DNA from: Planctomycetaceae bacterium
GTDB lineage: Bacteria > Planctomycetota > Phycisphaerae > Phycisphaerales > Zrk34
DNA: 64,000 nucleotides
NCBI GenBank assembly: GCA_002685935.1
Contig: NYZD01000175.1
Coordinates: 1-64,000, forward strand
Reading direction: 5' to 3'
A model generated the notes under the pieces. It did no database searches. It was not told the origin of the DNA and saw only the letters and a program-made list of their open reading frames with translations. Positions 34,617 to 45,263 of the stretch are shown in pieces (the stretch's first letter is position 1; each line of letters opens with the position of its first letter). The position numbers and the translations under genes were made by a program.

Positions 34617-37600
34617 ATGGCCGACACTTCGGGCCAGTTCGTTCATTTACATTTGCACAGTCAATATTCGCTGCTCGACGGCGGCAATCGCATCGACCGT
34701 CTCGTCGAGCGCGTCAAGCAGCTCGGCATGTCGGCCGTCGCCGTCACCGATCACGGCAACCTCCACGGTGCCGTCGAGTTCTACACCAAAGCCAAAGCCG
34801 CCGGCATCCGGCCCATCCTCGGCATTGAGGCCTATGTCGCCCTCGGCGACCGCACCGACCGCACCTACACCGGCGAAGTCGATGGCGGATATCACCTCGT
34901 CCTCCTGGCCGAGAATCAGATCGGCTGGCAAAATCTGCTCAAGCTCAGCTCCGATTCCTTCCTCAGCGGATTCTACTATCGGCCCCGCATGGACCACGCC
35001 ACCCTCGAGCAGTGGTCGCAAGGCCTCATCGCCATCAACGGCCACCTCGGTAGCTCCATCGCCGCCCATCTTGTCAACTATGTTCGCTCCAATGCCGACG
35101 CCGACTACCAGAAAGCCGTCGACGAAGCCCAGTGGCACAAACAGACCTTCGGCGTCAACGATCAAGGCGAATCCTGTTTCTTCATCGAACTGCAACACCA
35201 CGGCGTCGAAGATCAGGAAAAGATCAACCCCCATCTGATCCGCCTCGCCGAGCAGCTCGACCTGCCCATCATCGGCGACAACGACGCCCACTTCCTGCTC
35301 GAAGACGATTGGGACGCCCACGATTCGCTCTGCTGTATCTCGATGGGCAAGACCAAAGAAGACAACGACCGCTTGAAATATTCTCGTGAGCTCTACGTCA
35401 AATCCCCCGCCGACATGACCACGTTGTTCGCCGAAGCACCCGAGGCCGCCGCCAACAGCGTGCGCATCGCCGAACGGTGCAACGTTGACATCGATTTCGA
35501 TGCCAACCATGCCCCCGTGGTCAAGATCGTCAGCGACTGCGGCGACCTGCCCAATGACGCGGTCGCCGCGGCCGACCTGGCTCGTGGCTTCAACTGCGAC
35601 TACCCGATCGGATCCGGTGAATGGTTCACCGCCTTCTGCGCCCAGATTCACCTCGAACCGTTTGATTCGCACAAGGATCACGAAACCGCCCAGGAGCTGC
35701 AACTCGAATGTGACGGCGCCTTGCGCGCCCTCGTCGAAGCCGGCGCCATCTGGCGCTACGGCCCCGACGGCATCACCGATGACATCCGGGTCCGCATCGA
35801 TCGCGAACTGCAGATCCTTTCCGACAAACTCATCAGCGCCTACTTCCTGATCGTCTGGGATTTCGTCAACTATGCCCGCAACAACGATATCCCCGCCTGC
35901 GCGCGCGGCTCCGGTGTCGGCACCATGGTCGGCTACTGCCTCGGCCTGTCCAACGCCTGCCCCGTCAAATACGGCCTGCTGTTCGAGCGATTCACCGATC
36001 CCGACCGCAGTGAATACCCCGACATCGACATCGACCTTTGCCAGGACGGCCGCGCTCAGGTCATCGAATACGTCTCCAGGAAATATCAGCACGTCGCACA
36101 AGTCATCGTCTTCAGCGTGCTTAAGGCCAAGGCCGCCATTCGTGATGTCGGCCGCGTGCTCAACGTCCCCTTGCCCGATGTCGATCGCATCGCCAAGCTC
36201 GTGCCCGACACGCTCGGCATCACGCTCGAAGAAGCGCTGAAAGTCGAACCGGATCTTCGCAAGGTCTGTGAACAAGAACCGCTGGCCAACAAGGTGATCG
36301 AAACCGCCCGACGCCTCGAGGGCCTGCCCCGCCACACCAGCATCCACGCCGCCGCCGTCGTGATCGCCACCGAGCCACTCGAGAATATCGTCCCCCTCTA
36401 CCAACCCCCCGGCACCGATCAGGTCGTCACCCAATGGGACGGACCCACCTGCGAGCGCGTCGGCCTGCTCAAGATGGATTTCCTCGGCCTGCGCACCCTC
36501 TCCACCATCGAACGCGCCCGCCAAATCATCACCAACACCCTAGACCAGCAGACCCAGAAGGACGCCGTCATCGGACGATTCGGCGCCGGCCCGCGCCCCG
36601 GCAGTGCCCGTGAGTTCGGCGCCGCCTCCGATCACACCGACTTCGACCCGCTCGACCTCGACCGACTCACCTTCGACGATCAAAACGTCCTCGACCTGTT
36701 CCGCCGCGGCGACACCGCCGGCATCTTCCAGTTCGAGTCCGGCGGCATGCGCAACCTGCTCATGGGCATGAAGCCCGACCGCATCGAAGATCTCATCGCC
36801 GCCGTCTCCCTCTACCGCCCCGGCCCGATGGAACTCATCCCCGATTACAACGACCGAAAGAACGGCCGCGCCGCCGTCCCCGCCGTCCATCCCGTCGTCG
36901 ATCAGCTCACCGACGAAACCTATGGCGTCATCACCTATCAGGAACAGGTGATGCAACTCATCCATGAACTCGGCGGCGTCCCCCTTCGCGAAGCCTACAC
37001 CGTCATCAAAGCCGTCTCCAAGAAAAAGCGCAGCATCATCGACAAATGCCGCGCCACCTTCTTTGAAGGCGCACTCCATAAGGGCATGACCAAGCCCGAC
37101 GCCGAAGCCCTCTTCCAGCGCATCCTCAGCTTCTCCGGCTACGGCTTCAATAAATCGCACGCCGCCGGTTACACCATCGTCGCCTATCAGACCGCCTATC
37201 TGAAAACCTACTTCCCCCTGCAATACATGGCCGCTCTGCTCACCTTCGAAGCCGTCAGCACCGACAAAGTGCTTGAATACGTCGACGACTGCCAGCGTGT
37301 CTTGCTGCCCGGCGGCCATCAGGGCATTGACGTGCGTCCTCCCGATGTCAACCTCTCCGGCGCAGATTTCACCGTCGTCTACGACGAAGGCGAACCGCAC
37401 GACCCCAACCATGGCCACATCCGCTTCGGCCTCAGCGCCGTCAAGGGCATCGGCGAGCGCGCCGTCGAATCCATCGTCGAGGCCCGCGACGCCGGCGGCC
37501 CCTTCCGCAGCCTGTTCGATTTCTGCGAACGTGTCCCCCAGACCCTCGTCAACAAATCCGTCATCGAAGCCCTGATCAAGTGCGGCGCGTTTGACGGCGT

Positions 37601-38552
37601 CCACGAAACCCACCGCCGCTCCGCCATGGTCGCCGCGATCGAGACCGCCATGAGCCGCGGCGCGCAGGAAGCGTCCATCCGATCCAGCGATGATTTCCTG
37701 TTCGGCGCTGTTGATCAGACCGAGTCCGAACAAGCCCCCGCCTCCCCGGAACCACAGCTCCCCGATGTGCCCGCCTGGGATTCGCCCAAAACACTTAAGC
37801 AGGAGAAGTCCGTCCTCGGGTTCTACATTTCCAGCCACCCCATGGAGCGCCACCGCGAGCAGCTAGACAGATTCTCATCCGCCACCGTGCGCGATGTCCA
37901 ACGCCTTCAGGCCGAGGTCGAAGTGACGCTCGGCGGCATGCTCCCCCGCGTTCGGCCCACCTTCGTCAAGAACGGACGCAGCGCCGGCCAGAAAATGGCC
38001 ATGATCACTGTTGAAGATCGCACCGGTTCGATTGACGGCGTCATCTTCTCCGATGCCTATGCCCAGTTCAGTCATCTGCTCGAGCCGGATGAAATCGTCT
38101 TCCTCACCGGTCGTGTCGATCGGCGACGTGAAGAGCCCAGCATCGTCATTGATCGAGTCCTGCCTGTGGACGAAGCGCCCGAGCATCTCAGCCGCGGCGT
38201 CAAGATTCGTGTCCAAGATCAGGATCAGCACGGCCGCAAACGCAAATACAACGGTGAACTGTCAAGCTTGAAGAACCTGTTGCGTCAGTCCGGCGGCAGC
38301 GTGCCCGTGTTCTTTGAAGTCCACGCTGAAAACCGTGTCGTCCTGCTAAAGGCCAAAGCTGTTACCGCAAAGACCGATCACCTGCTCCCCTCACGCGTCG
38401 ACGCCATCCTTCAGGATGATGGCTGCTGCGAACTGGTCGGACCGCGCAAGGTCGCCGCCAACACCGCCGTCACGGTGCCCGATCCGGACGAGACGTGGTC
38501 CGGCACGCCGGACCCGGAATTCCCGGACACCGCAGCCGTCGAGGTCGTCTAG
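34617..38552 (+). CDS. dnaE: DNA polymerase III subunit alpha
   Basis: A 1311-residue replicative polymerase. Domains are an N-terminal PHP domain with HLHLHS (10-15) and TDHGNLHG (44-51), a palm with ARGSGVGTMVGYCLG (429-443), PDIDID (468-473, catalytic Asp 469/471) and the third Asp in KMDFLGLRT, then thumb, fingers, a helix-hairpin-helix region and a C-terminal OB fold (about 1110-1190). Length is slightly above E. coli DnaE (1160) because of insertions near 300-360 and 660-690. No intein is seen. The ATG at 34617 has GGGGAG upstream. It begins a run of five plus-strand genes. Confidence 0.97.
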   Translation: MADTSGQFVHLHLHSQYSLLDGGNRIDRLVERVKQLGMSAVAVTDHGNLHGAVEFYTKAKAAGIRPILGIEAYVALGDRTDRTYTGEVDGGYHLVLLAENQIGWQNLLKLSSDSFLSGFYYRPRMDHATLEQWSQGLIAINGHLGSSIAAHLVNYVRSNADADYQKAVDEAQWHKQTFGVNDQGESCFFIELQHHGVEDQEKINPHLIRLAEQLDLPIIGDNDAHFLLEDDWDAHDSLCCISMGKTKEDNDRLKYSRELYVKSPADMTTLFAEAPEAAANSVRIAERCNVDIDFDANHAPVVKIVSDCGDLPNDAVAAADLARGFNCDYPIGSGEWFTAFCAQIHLEPFDSHKDHETAQELQLECDGALRALVEAGAIWRYGPDGITDDIRVRIDRELQILSDKLISAYFLIVWDFVNYARNNDIPACARGSGVGTMVGYCLGLSNACPVKYGLLFERFTDPDRSEYPDIDIDLCQDGRAQVIEYVSRKYQHVAQVIVFSVLKAKAAIRDVGRVLNVPLPDVDRIAKLVPDTLGITLEEALKVEPDLRKVCEQEPLANKVIETARRLEGLPRHTSIHAAAVVIATEPLENIVPLYQPPGTDQVVTQWDGPTCERVGLLKMDFLGLRTLSTIERARQIITNTLDQQTQKDAVIGRFGAGPRPGSAREFGAASDHTDFDPLDLDRLTFDDQNVLDLFRRGDTAGIFQFESGGMRNLLMGMKPDRIEDLIAAVSLYRPGPMELIPDYNDRKNGRAAVPAVHPVVDQLTDETYGVITYQEQVMQLIHELGGVPLREAYTVIKAVSKKKRSIIDKCRATFFEGALHKGMTKPDAEALFQRILSFSGYGFNKSHAAGYTIVAYQTAYLKTYFPLQYMAALLTFEAVSTDKVLEYVDDCQRVLLPGGHQGIDVRPPDVNLSGADFTVVYDEGEPHDPNHGHIRFGLSAVKGIGERAVESIVEARDAGGPFRSLFDFCERVPQTLVNKSVIEALIKCGAFDGVHETHRRSAMVAAIETAMSRGAQEASIRSSDDFLFGAVDQTESEQAPASPEPQLPDVPAWDSPKTLKQEKSVLGFYISSHPMERHREQLDRFSSATVRDVQRLQAEVEVTLGGMLPRVRPTFVKNGRSAGQKMAMITVEDRTGSIDGVIFSDAYAQFSHLLEPDEIVFLTGRVDRRREEPSIVIDRVLPVDEAPEHLSRGVKIRVQDQDQHGRKRKYNGELSSLKNLLRQSGGSVPVFFEVHAENRVVLLKAKAVTAKTDHLLPSRVDAILQDDGCCELVGPRKVAANTAVTVPDPDETWSGTPDPEFPDTAAVEVV

Positions 38553-38591
38553 TCCACCCACCGGCATGTAAGTGCATACAATATCCTGGAC

Positions 38592-39134
38592 ATGAACACG
38601 TCGTCGGCGAACCCCTTCACGCTACTGGGACTGCAACCCCGATTCGATCTGGACCCGCAGCAGTTACAGCGCGCCTTCCTCAAGGCCGGCGCCGCCAACC
38701 ACCCCGATCGTTTCACCGACCCCGACGAACAAGACGAAGCCGTCCGCCGCTCCGCGCAGATCAACGCCGCCCACCGTCAACTCAAGGATCCCCTCGACCG
38801 CGCTCAGATCCTGCTCGACCTCCTTGGCTCATCCAACCAGACCGACGGTCAGGCCCTGCCCGACGGCTTCCTGTTCGAGATGCTTGAAATCCGCGAACAG
38901 GTGAGCGACGCCCAGGACGCCGACAACCAACCCCAACTCGAGCAACTCAAACAGTGGGCCCAACAACAGCGTGATCAGCACTTGAAGACCATCGCCCAAC
39001 ACTTTGATGACGCCCTCGCCGCCAATACGCTAACCGACCCCGTCGCCCAGCAGATCAACATCCAACTCAACGCCCTGCGCTACATCGAACGCATGATTGA
39101 ACAGCTCGACCCCGACCACAGCGATCTGCCGTAA
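38592..39134 (+). CDS. hscB: Co-chaperone HscB-like J-domain protein
   Basis: A 180-residue protein with an N-terminal J domain (8-78), HPD at 37-39 and NPFTLLGLQPRFDLD at the start, which is characteristic of HscB rather than DnaJ. The C-terminal part (about 95-175) is a three-helix bundle that binds the scaffold IscU in HscB proteins. It should stimulate an Hsp70 during iron-sulfur cluster transfer. No other isc or suf gene is in the window, so it is separated from the usual cluster. It lies 39 bases after dnaE. Confidence 0.88.
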   Translation: MNTSSANPFTLLGLQPRFDLDPQQLQRAFLKAGAANHPDRFTDPDEQDEAVRRSAQINAAHRQLKDPLDRAQILLDLLGSSNQTDGQALPDGFLFEMLEIREQVSDAQDADNQPQLEQLKQWAQQQRDQHLKTIAQHFDDALAANTLTDPVAQQINIQLNALRYIERMIEQLDPDHSDLP

Positions 39135-39155
39135 CGCGAACCGACACATAAACCT

Positions 39156-40481
39156 GTGAACGACTATTTCCTTCAAAACGCACTGTGGTTTCTGGCGATG
39201 CCGCTGCTGCTGATCGCCTCGGGCTTCTTCAGCGGCTCCGAAACCGCTCTGTTCAACATGAGCGCCCAACAGCGTCGCCAGTTGCTGCGCGACCGTACCG
39301 TTCTGGCGCGATCCGTCGCCCAACTGTTGCGACATCCTCGCATGCTTCTAATCACGTTGATGTTCGGCAACATGACCATCAACGTGCTCTATTTCGTCGT
39401 CAGTTCCGTACTCCTCTTGAAGCTTAACAAAGCCAGCACCAATCCCGCGGTGTTGTTCGTCGGCACGATGATCCCGCTGTTGCTGATCGTCGCGTTCGGC
39501 GAAGTGCTCCCAAAGATGGTCGCCAACGCCGTCATCATCTCCTGGGTGCGCGTCATCGCGCTGCCCATGCTCATCATTCACCGGACCATCGCGCCATTCC
39601 GCCTCGTCGTCGGCCACGGCGTGATCACGCCTCTCGGACGGCTCTTCCAACCCACCGGCGACCGTGGCGAACTCGCCGCCGATGAACTCGAAACCCTCCT
39701 GCGCCTCTCACAGCAGCGCGGCGTGATCGCCCAGGATGAAATGCGGGTCGTCCGCCAGGTCATGCGCCTCAGCGAGATGACCGTCAGCGACGTCATGATC
39801 CCCCGCGTCGAGATCGATGCGATACCGATCAGCGCCGTCGCCGCCGATGTGCGCGACAGCATTCAGCAAACCCACCGCCTCCGACTGCCTGTGTACGAAA
39901 ATGATCTCGACCACATCACGGGTGTCATTCACACAAAGGAGTTCCTCCTCGCCCACGCCGCGAATGACCAACTCGACATCACCCGCCTCGTCCGCCAGGT
40001 GCGCTTCGTGCCCGAACTGATCCGCGTCGATCGCCTCCTCGAAGATTTCCGTCGCACCAACACCCACATCGCCATCGTCGTCGATGAATACGGCGGCACC
40101 GCCGGGCTCGTCACGCTCAAGGACGTCGCCGAGCGCGTCGTTGGCGACCTCGACATGGATCAGGGCCTCGGTGAAGGCGCCACCCCCACCGTCGAATCCG
40201 TCGAGTCAGGCGTCTGGCGCGCTGATGGACGCCTCAGCGTCCACGACTGGGCCGATGTGTTCGGCTCCGCCCACATCCCCGCCCGAGTCTCGACCGTCGG
40301 CGGTCTTGTCACCGCCCTCATCGGCCGCGTGCCCACCTCCGGTGACACCGTCGCGCTCGGCAATCTCCACATCGAAGTCGAACACGCCTCCGGCGGTCGC
40401 GTCGAGTCCGTACTCCTCCGCGTGCCCCTGGCCGTCAGTGTCAACCGTGGACAGAATGACGAGGGGGTCTTGCCACAATGA
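39156..40481 (+). CDS. CNNM/CBS/CorC_HlyC membrane protein 1
   Basis: A 441-residue membrane protein. CNNM domain (about 8-190) with ASGFFSGSETALFNMS, FGNMTINVLYF and FGEVLPK; a CBS pair (about 205-330) with VMIPRVEID and VVDEYGGTAGLVT; and a CorC_HlyC FAD-like domain (about 345-430). The family is linked to Mg2+/Co2+ efflux or homeostasis. Start is GTG at 39156. It overlaps the second CNNM gene by four bases (ATGA). Intact domain order and typical length. Confidence 0.92.
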   Translation: MNDYFLQNALWFLAMPLLLIASGFFSGSETALFNMSAQQRRQLLRDRTVLARSVAQLLRHPRMLLITLMFGNMTINVLYFVVSSVLLLKLNKASTNPAVLFVGTMIPLLLIVAFGEVLPKMVANAVIISWVRVIALPMLIIHRTIAPFRLVVGHGVITPLGRLFQPTGDRGELAADELETLLRLSQQRGVIAQDEMRVVRQVMRLSEMTVSDVMIPRVEIDAIPISAVAADVRDSIQQTHRLRLPVYENDLDHITGVIHTKEFLLAHAANDQLDITRLVRQVRFVPELIRVDRLLEDFRRTNTHIAIVVDEYGGTAGLVTLKDVAERVVGDLDMDQGLGEGATPTVESVESGVWRADGRLSVHDWADVFGSAHIPARVSTVGGLVTALIGRVPTSGDTVALGNLHIEVEHASGGRVESVLLRVPLAVSVNRGQNDEGVLPQ

Positions 40482-41473
40482 CCACGCCCCAACTCATCAT
40501 GTGGTTTGCCATCGGGGCGCTCGGCCTTATCGGCTCGGCACTGTTCAGCGGGCTCGAAACCGGCATCTACACCCTCAACCGCATCCGACTCCACGTCCTC
40601 GCCCACGCCGGCCAGCCCAACGCCACCGTATTGCAGCGCTTGATCCATCACCCCAACCGCCTGCTCGGCACATTGCTGTTCGGCAACAACATCGCCAACT
40701 ACATGGCCTCCGTCGCGATCACCGCCTTGCTCGCGGACGCCGGCCGCACCGACGCGCAGATCGTGGTCATCAACGCCGTCATCCTCACGCCCCTGCTGTT
40801 CGTGTTCGGCGAAGTCCTGCCCAAAGATCTGTTCCGCAGCCACACCGACACCGCCACCTACCCGTTCGCCCGCCCGCTGTTCGTGACGCAACGACTGCTC
40901 ACCTGGACCGGCCTGCTGCCCCTGGTCGACGGCTTCACCGCGCTGCTCAACCGCATCATCGGCACCCGCGCCGGATTCGGCCGGACCCTCCATCCCCGCC
41001 GCGTCGTCACCGAACTCTTCCGCGAAAGTGCCGGCCAGGGCCTGATCAGCGACTACCAATCGGACATGATCGACCGCGTCCTCCAACACACCCACATGCG
41101 CGTCGCCGACGTGATGATCCCGTGGAATCAGGTCGTCACGCTGCGCACCGGTCAGCCGCTCCAATCCATCACCGACCTTGCCGCTCGCGTCACCCATTCC
41201 AGAATCCCCGCGCTCGATGCCCACGGCACATTCCAAGGCGTCGTCGACGTGATCGACGCCCTACTCAAGGACGCCGACCCCGCCATACCCATCGACTCGC
41301 TGATTCAACCCGTGCCCACCATTCAACATGATCACCCCCTGCCCGACGCACTCGACACACTCCAGCAGAAACAGGCTCCCATGGCCATCGTCATGCGCGA
41401 TCACCACCCCGCCGGTCTCGTCACCCTCAAAGATCTCGTCGAACCCATCATCGGCGACATCGAAATCTGGTGA
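40478..41473 (+). CDS. CNNM/CBS membrane protein 2 (no CorC_HlyC domain)
   Basis: A 331-residue second CNNM protein: membrane domain about 5-180 with GSALFSGLETGIYTLN, LFGNNIANYMASV and FGEVLPKDL, then a CBS pair (about 200-325) ending with a truncated second motif. The CorC_HlyC domain of the upstream gene is absent. ATG overlaps the upstream stop as ATGA. Tandem CNNM genes suggest a heterodimer; that is inference. Confidence 0.88.
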   Translation: MTTPQLIMWFAIGALGLIGSALFSGLETGIYTLNRIRLHVLAHAGQPNATVLQRLIHHPNRLLGTLLFGNNIANYMASVAITALLADAGRTDAQIVVINAVILTPLLFVFGEVLPKDLFRSHTDTATYPFARPLFVTQRLLTWTGLLPLVDGFTALLNRIIGTRAGFGRTLHPRRVVTELFRESAGQGLISDYQSDMIDRVLQHTHMRVADVMIPWNQVVTLRTGQPLQSITDLAARVTHSRIPALDAHGTFQGVVDVIDALLKDADPAIPIDSLIQPVPTIQHDHPLPDALDTLQQKQAPMAIVMRDHHPAGLVTLKDLVEPIIGDIEIW

Positions 41474-41497
41474 TACAACGGCTATCCTACGGGCACT

Positions 41498-42151
41498 ATG
41501 GATCCACAAATGCTCCGTGAACGGATCTCCCAATGGGAGAACATGACCGACGCCGACCCCGACAACGCCATGGGATGGTTCTCCCTCGGCGGCGCCTACA
41601 AAGACGCCGAAGAAGGTGAGCAAGCCGCCCGCGCTCTGCGCAAGGCCATTGAACTCGACCCCGGCCTGTCTCGTGCCTACCAACTGCTCGGTCAGGTCCT
41701 CATCAAAGCCGACGCCAAAGATCAGGCCGCCGAAATACTCACTCGTGGCTACACCACCGCCGCCGAACGAGGCGACGTCATGCCTCAGCGCGCCATGGGG
41801 TCCCTGCTCGAAACGCTCGGTCAACCCGTACCCGAGGTGCAATCAAAAACCCCCGCCGCGCCCCCGACCGGCGCCTCCGGTGATTCCATCGTCGATCGCC
41901 GCACCGGCCAGCCCGGCACCCGACTCGACAAACCCCCTCTCCGTGGCCCGACCGGCAAGTTCATCTTCGACCACTACTCCTCGGAAACCTGGCACGAATG
42001 GATCGGCATGGGCACCAAGGTCATCAACGAACTCCGCCTCGACTTCTCCAAGATCGAACATCAGGAACTCTACGACGCCAATATGCTCGAATGGCTCGGC
42101 TTCACCGAAGCCGAAGCCATCGCATACGCCGAGCAGTCCGAGGACGTGTGA
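41498..42151 (+). CDS. TPR protein fused to a C-terminal YggX (Fe(II)-trafficking)-like domain
   Basis: A 217-residue protein. TPR-like helices cover about 20-100. After a Pro/Ala/Thr-rich linker (about 108-145), residues 146-201 match the YggX/Iron_traffic pattern: PPLRGPTGKFIFDHYSSE, TWHEWIGMGTKVINE and HQELYDANMLEWLGF. YggX proteins normally have about 90 residues, with a conserved N-terminal cysteine involved in iron or oxidant protection; that N-terminal portion and the cysteine are absent here. It may bind another protein through TPRs and use the YggX-like part in redox or Fe-S repair, but function is inferred only. Confidence 0.78.
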   Translation: MDPQMLRERISQWENMTDADPDNAMGWFSLGGAYKDAEEGEQAARALRKAIELDPGLSRAYQLLGQVLIKADAKDQAAEILTRGYTTAAERGDVMPQRAMGSLLETLGQPVPEVQSKTPAAPPTGASGDSIVDRRTGQPGTRLDKPPLRGPTGKFIFDHYSSETWHEWIGMGTKVINELRLDFSKIEHQELYDANMLEWLGFTEAEAIAYAEQSEDV

Positions 42152-42225
42152 CCCCGTGCCCGTCGTCCAATCAATGTGCGCATGAACAAACCGTCCGCAC
42201 GGCTCGCGACACCACGGAAAGTAAT

Positions 42226-42585
42226 TCAGTCGATCGGCCAGGGCGGCTGCGCCAGCGGTCGAGCCGCCAGGCTCATCAGCGCCCATTCATTGTCATCGCC
42301 CGCGATGCGGTTCGGGTGGATCGCGCCGCACTGCGTACAGCGATGGATCACCGCCCACTCACCGTCACGCTTGACCCACACACCGATCGGTTCCATCGCC
42401 GCCCCGCAGCGAGCGCGGCGATCACCCGGCGCATCATCGACGTGACGACTCCACAGACAGAACGGACAGTGATTGCGATGTCGCGTCCCGTGCGCCTCCT
42501 GGAGCACGTCACGCCGGCAATGCCCGCAGCGGAACGACGCCGGAGCACCGTGCCCGCGTCGCTTCCTGTTTGATTCTCGTGACAA
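42226..42585 (-). CDS. RNHCP domain zinc-ribbon protein
   Basis: A 119-residue protein with paired zinc-ribbon motifs: FRCGHC (18-23), the RNHCPFCLWSRHVD signature (37-50), PGDRRARCG (53-61) and HRCTQCGAIHPNRIAGDDN (81-99). Cysteines 20, 23, 40, 43, 60, 83 and 86 could bind zinc. Function of this domain family is not established. The start is TTG at 42585 with GGGAG five bases upstream. It is convergent with the TPR-YggX gene (74 bases). Confidence 0.88.
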   Translation of the reverse strand: MSRESNRKRRGHGAPASFRCGHCRRDVLQEAHGTRHRNHCPFCLWSRHVDDAPGDRRARCGAAMEPIGVWVKRDGEWAVIHRCTQCGAIHPNRIAGDDNEWALMSLAARPLAQPPWPID

Positions 42586-43032
42586 GAGAACTCCCGTGAT
42601 TCATCAGCCTTCGTTGACGAGTTGCCAGCCACATCGGTTCTGCTCCCAAAAACAGTTCGGATGATCCATTCCACGCAATAGCAGTCATAAACTGTCCTTT
42701 CGATAAGGAGGTACGGGGCCGGGATCGCCTCAGGCAACCCCTGCCCCGGCGCGTGCGATAGCCGCATCGACGGATGCCGCAACAGCGGTGATCGTGCAAA
42801 TGAAAACGACCGCCCCGGACAGGGCGGCCGCGTGAATCGGTCAGTTAAAGACCGTTATTCAGGCGCGTAAGCCCACCGGGCATGTGGCGGCAACAGGTTG
42901 TTCAGTGGCGACACGCATTAGACGCCCTCCTGAAAGCATTGAACATTGGCCTGATACACCCGACCACGTTAACCGTGCCGCGATACCGGGTCAAGATGGT
43001 CCCCATCAACTCGGCGCTTCCCGGATCACATA
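42586..43032. other. 447-base intergenic region without a confident gene
   Basis: No convincing protein is seen. The region holds a perfect AAGGAGGT on the plus strand near 42706 that is not followed by a start codon, several small inverted repeats, and the terminator-like hairpin at 42803-42827. A short open frame near 42509-42799 on the minus strand has an AAAGGA site but no recognised homology and overlaps the RNHCP gene. Confidence 0.5.
42803..42827 (-). terminator. Possible intrinsic terminator downstream of the Nudix gene
   Basis: CCGCCC (42810-42815) pairs with GGGCGG (42822-42827) around a six-base loop, and AAAA (42803-42806) becomes UUUU on the minus strand. It lies about 205 bases past the Nudix stop, so confidence is moderate. 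Confidence 0.45.
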
Positions 43033-43536
43033 TCAAACACCGCCCGCTACCGGATACTCCACCCGCCAGTCCAACGCCCCGCTCGTGCAATCAATATGCA
43101 CGTGAAAAAACCGCCCGCGGTATTGATGGAATAGCGGGAAGATAATCTCCCGATCCGTGTCCGGAATCGCCAGCCCGCTGATCTCGTCCCACGTATGCCA
43201 ACCCAGCTCCCCCTCATCGAAGCTCATCCGCTCAATCGTCACCGGACGCGTCACTTCATACAGGAAGATCAGCCAGTGTGTCTGCCCCTCGAATGCCGTC
43301 TCACTCACCAGCCCCGTCAAGTGAATGTCGCTGTACTCCAGTTCCAGCAGCACTTCTTCGCGCATCTCCCGCAGCGCGCAGTCCGCCGGCGACTCCCCCT
43401 GCGCCATGTCCAGCTTCCCGCCGATCGGGGAATGCAGACCGCGATTCGGCTGATTCGATCGATGCAGCAGCAACAATCGATCCTGCTCGTCGAACAGGTA
43501 ACACAACACCGCGATCTTGTACGGCAGCGTGGGCAT
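43033..43536 (-). CDS. Nudix hydrolase
   Basis: A 167-residue NUDIX protein. The box runs from about residue 40 to 66: GGKLDMAQGES...REMREEVLLEL. Relative to GX5EX7REUXEEXGU there are two extra residues between Gly and the first Glu and Leu instead of the last Gly. Mg2+-binding REMREE is intact. Substrate cannot be read; a nucleotide diphosphate linked to another group is expected. ATG 43536 was chosen; GTG 43542 is also possible. Confidence 0.85.
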   Translation of the reverse strand: MPTLPYKIAVLCYLFDEQDRLLLLHRSNQPNRGLHSPIGGKLDMAQGESPADCALREMREEVLLELEYSDIHLTGLVSETAFEGQTHWLIFLYEVTRPVTIERMSFDEGELGWHTWDEISGLAIPDTDREIIFPLFHQYRGRFFHVHIDCTSGALDWRVEYPVAGGV

Positions 43537-43574
43537 GGTCACTTCCGCTCCGTGTGATGCACCGGGGCCTGCGC

Positions 43575-43602
43575 AAAAACACGGCGGGCCGAAACCCGCC
43601 GT
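43575..43602 (-). terminator. Intrinsic terminator after atpA
   Basis: ACGGCGGG (43581-43588) pairs with CCCGCCGT (43595-43602), loop CCGAAA, and AAAAA (43575-43579) gives the U tract on the minus strand. It lies 40 bases after the atpA stop and should end the ATP synthase transcript. Confidence 0.7.
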
Positions 43603-43641
43603 TCTCGTCCAATCCGTCTCATTCCCGCGGACGTCGGCACG

Positions 43642-45180
<1,539 letters not shown>

Positions 45181-45263
45181 GCCTGTGCTCCGCGCTGCTC
45201 ACGCCGGTCGCCGCCCATCGACATGCCCGTGCCGCCGGGGGCCAAGGGTCCGTGGGCTGGGGG

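Noticed and set aside
34647-37853. Two long minus-strand open frames opposite dnaE
   Set aside because: They mirror DnaE codons, contain no recognisable motif and show the same Gly/Val/Asp bias.
42703-42800. Small gene behind the AAGGAGGT at 42706
   Set aside because: No ATG, GTG or TTG lies at a usable distance.
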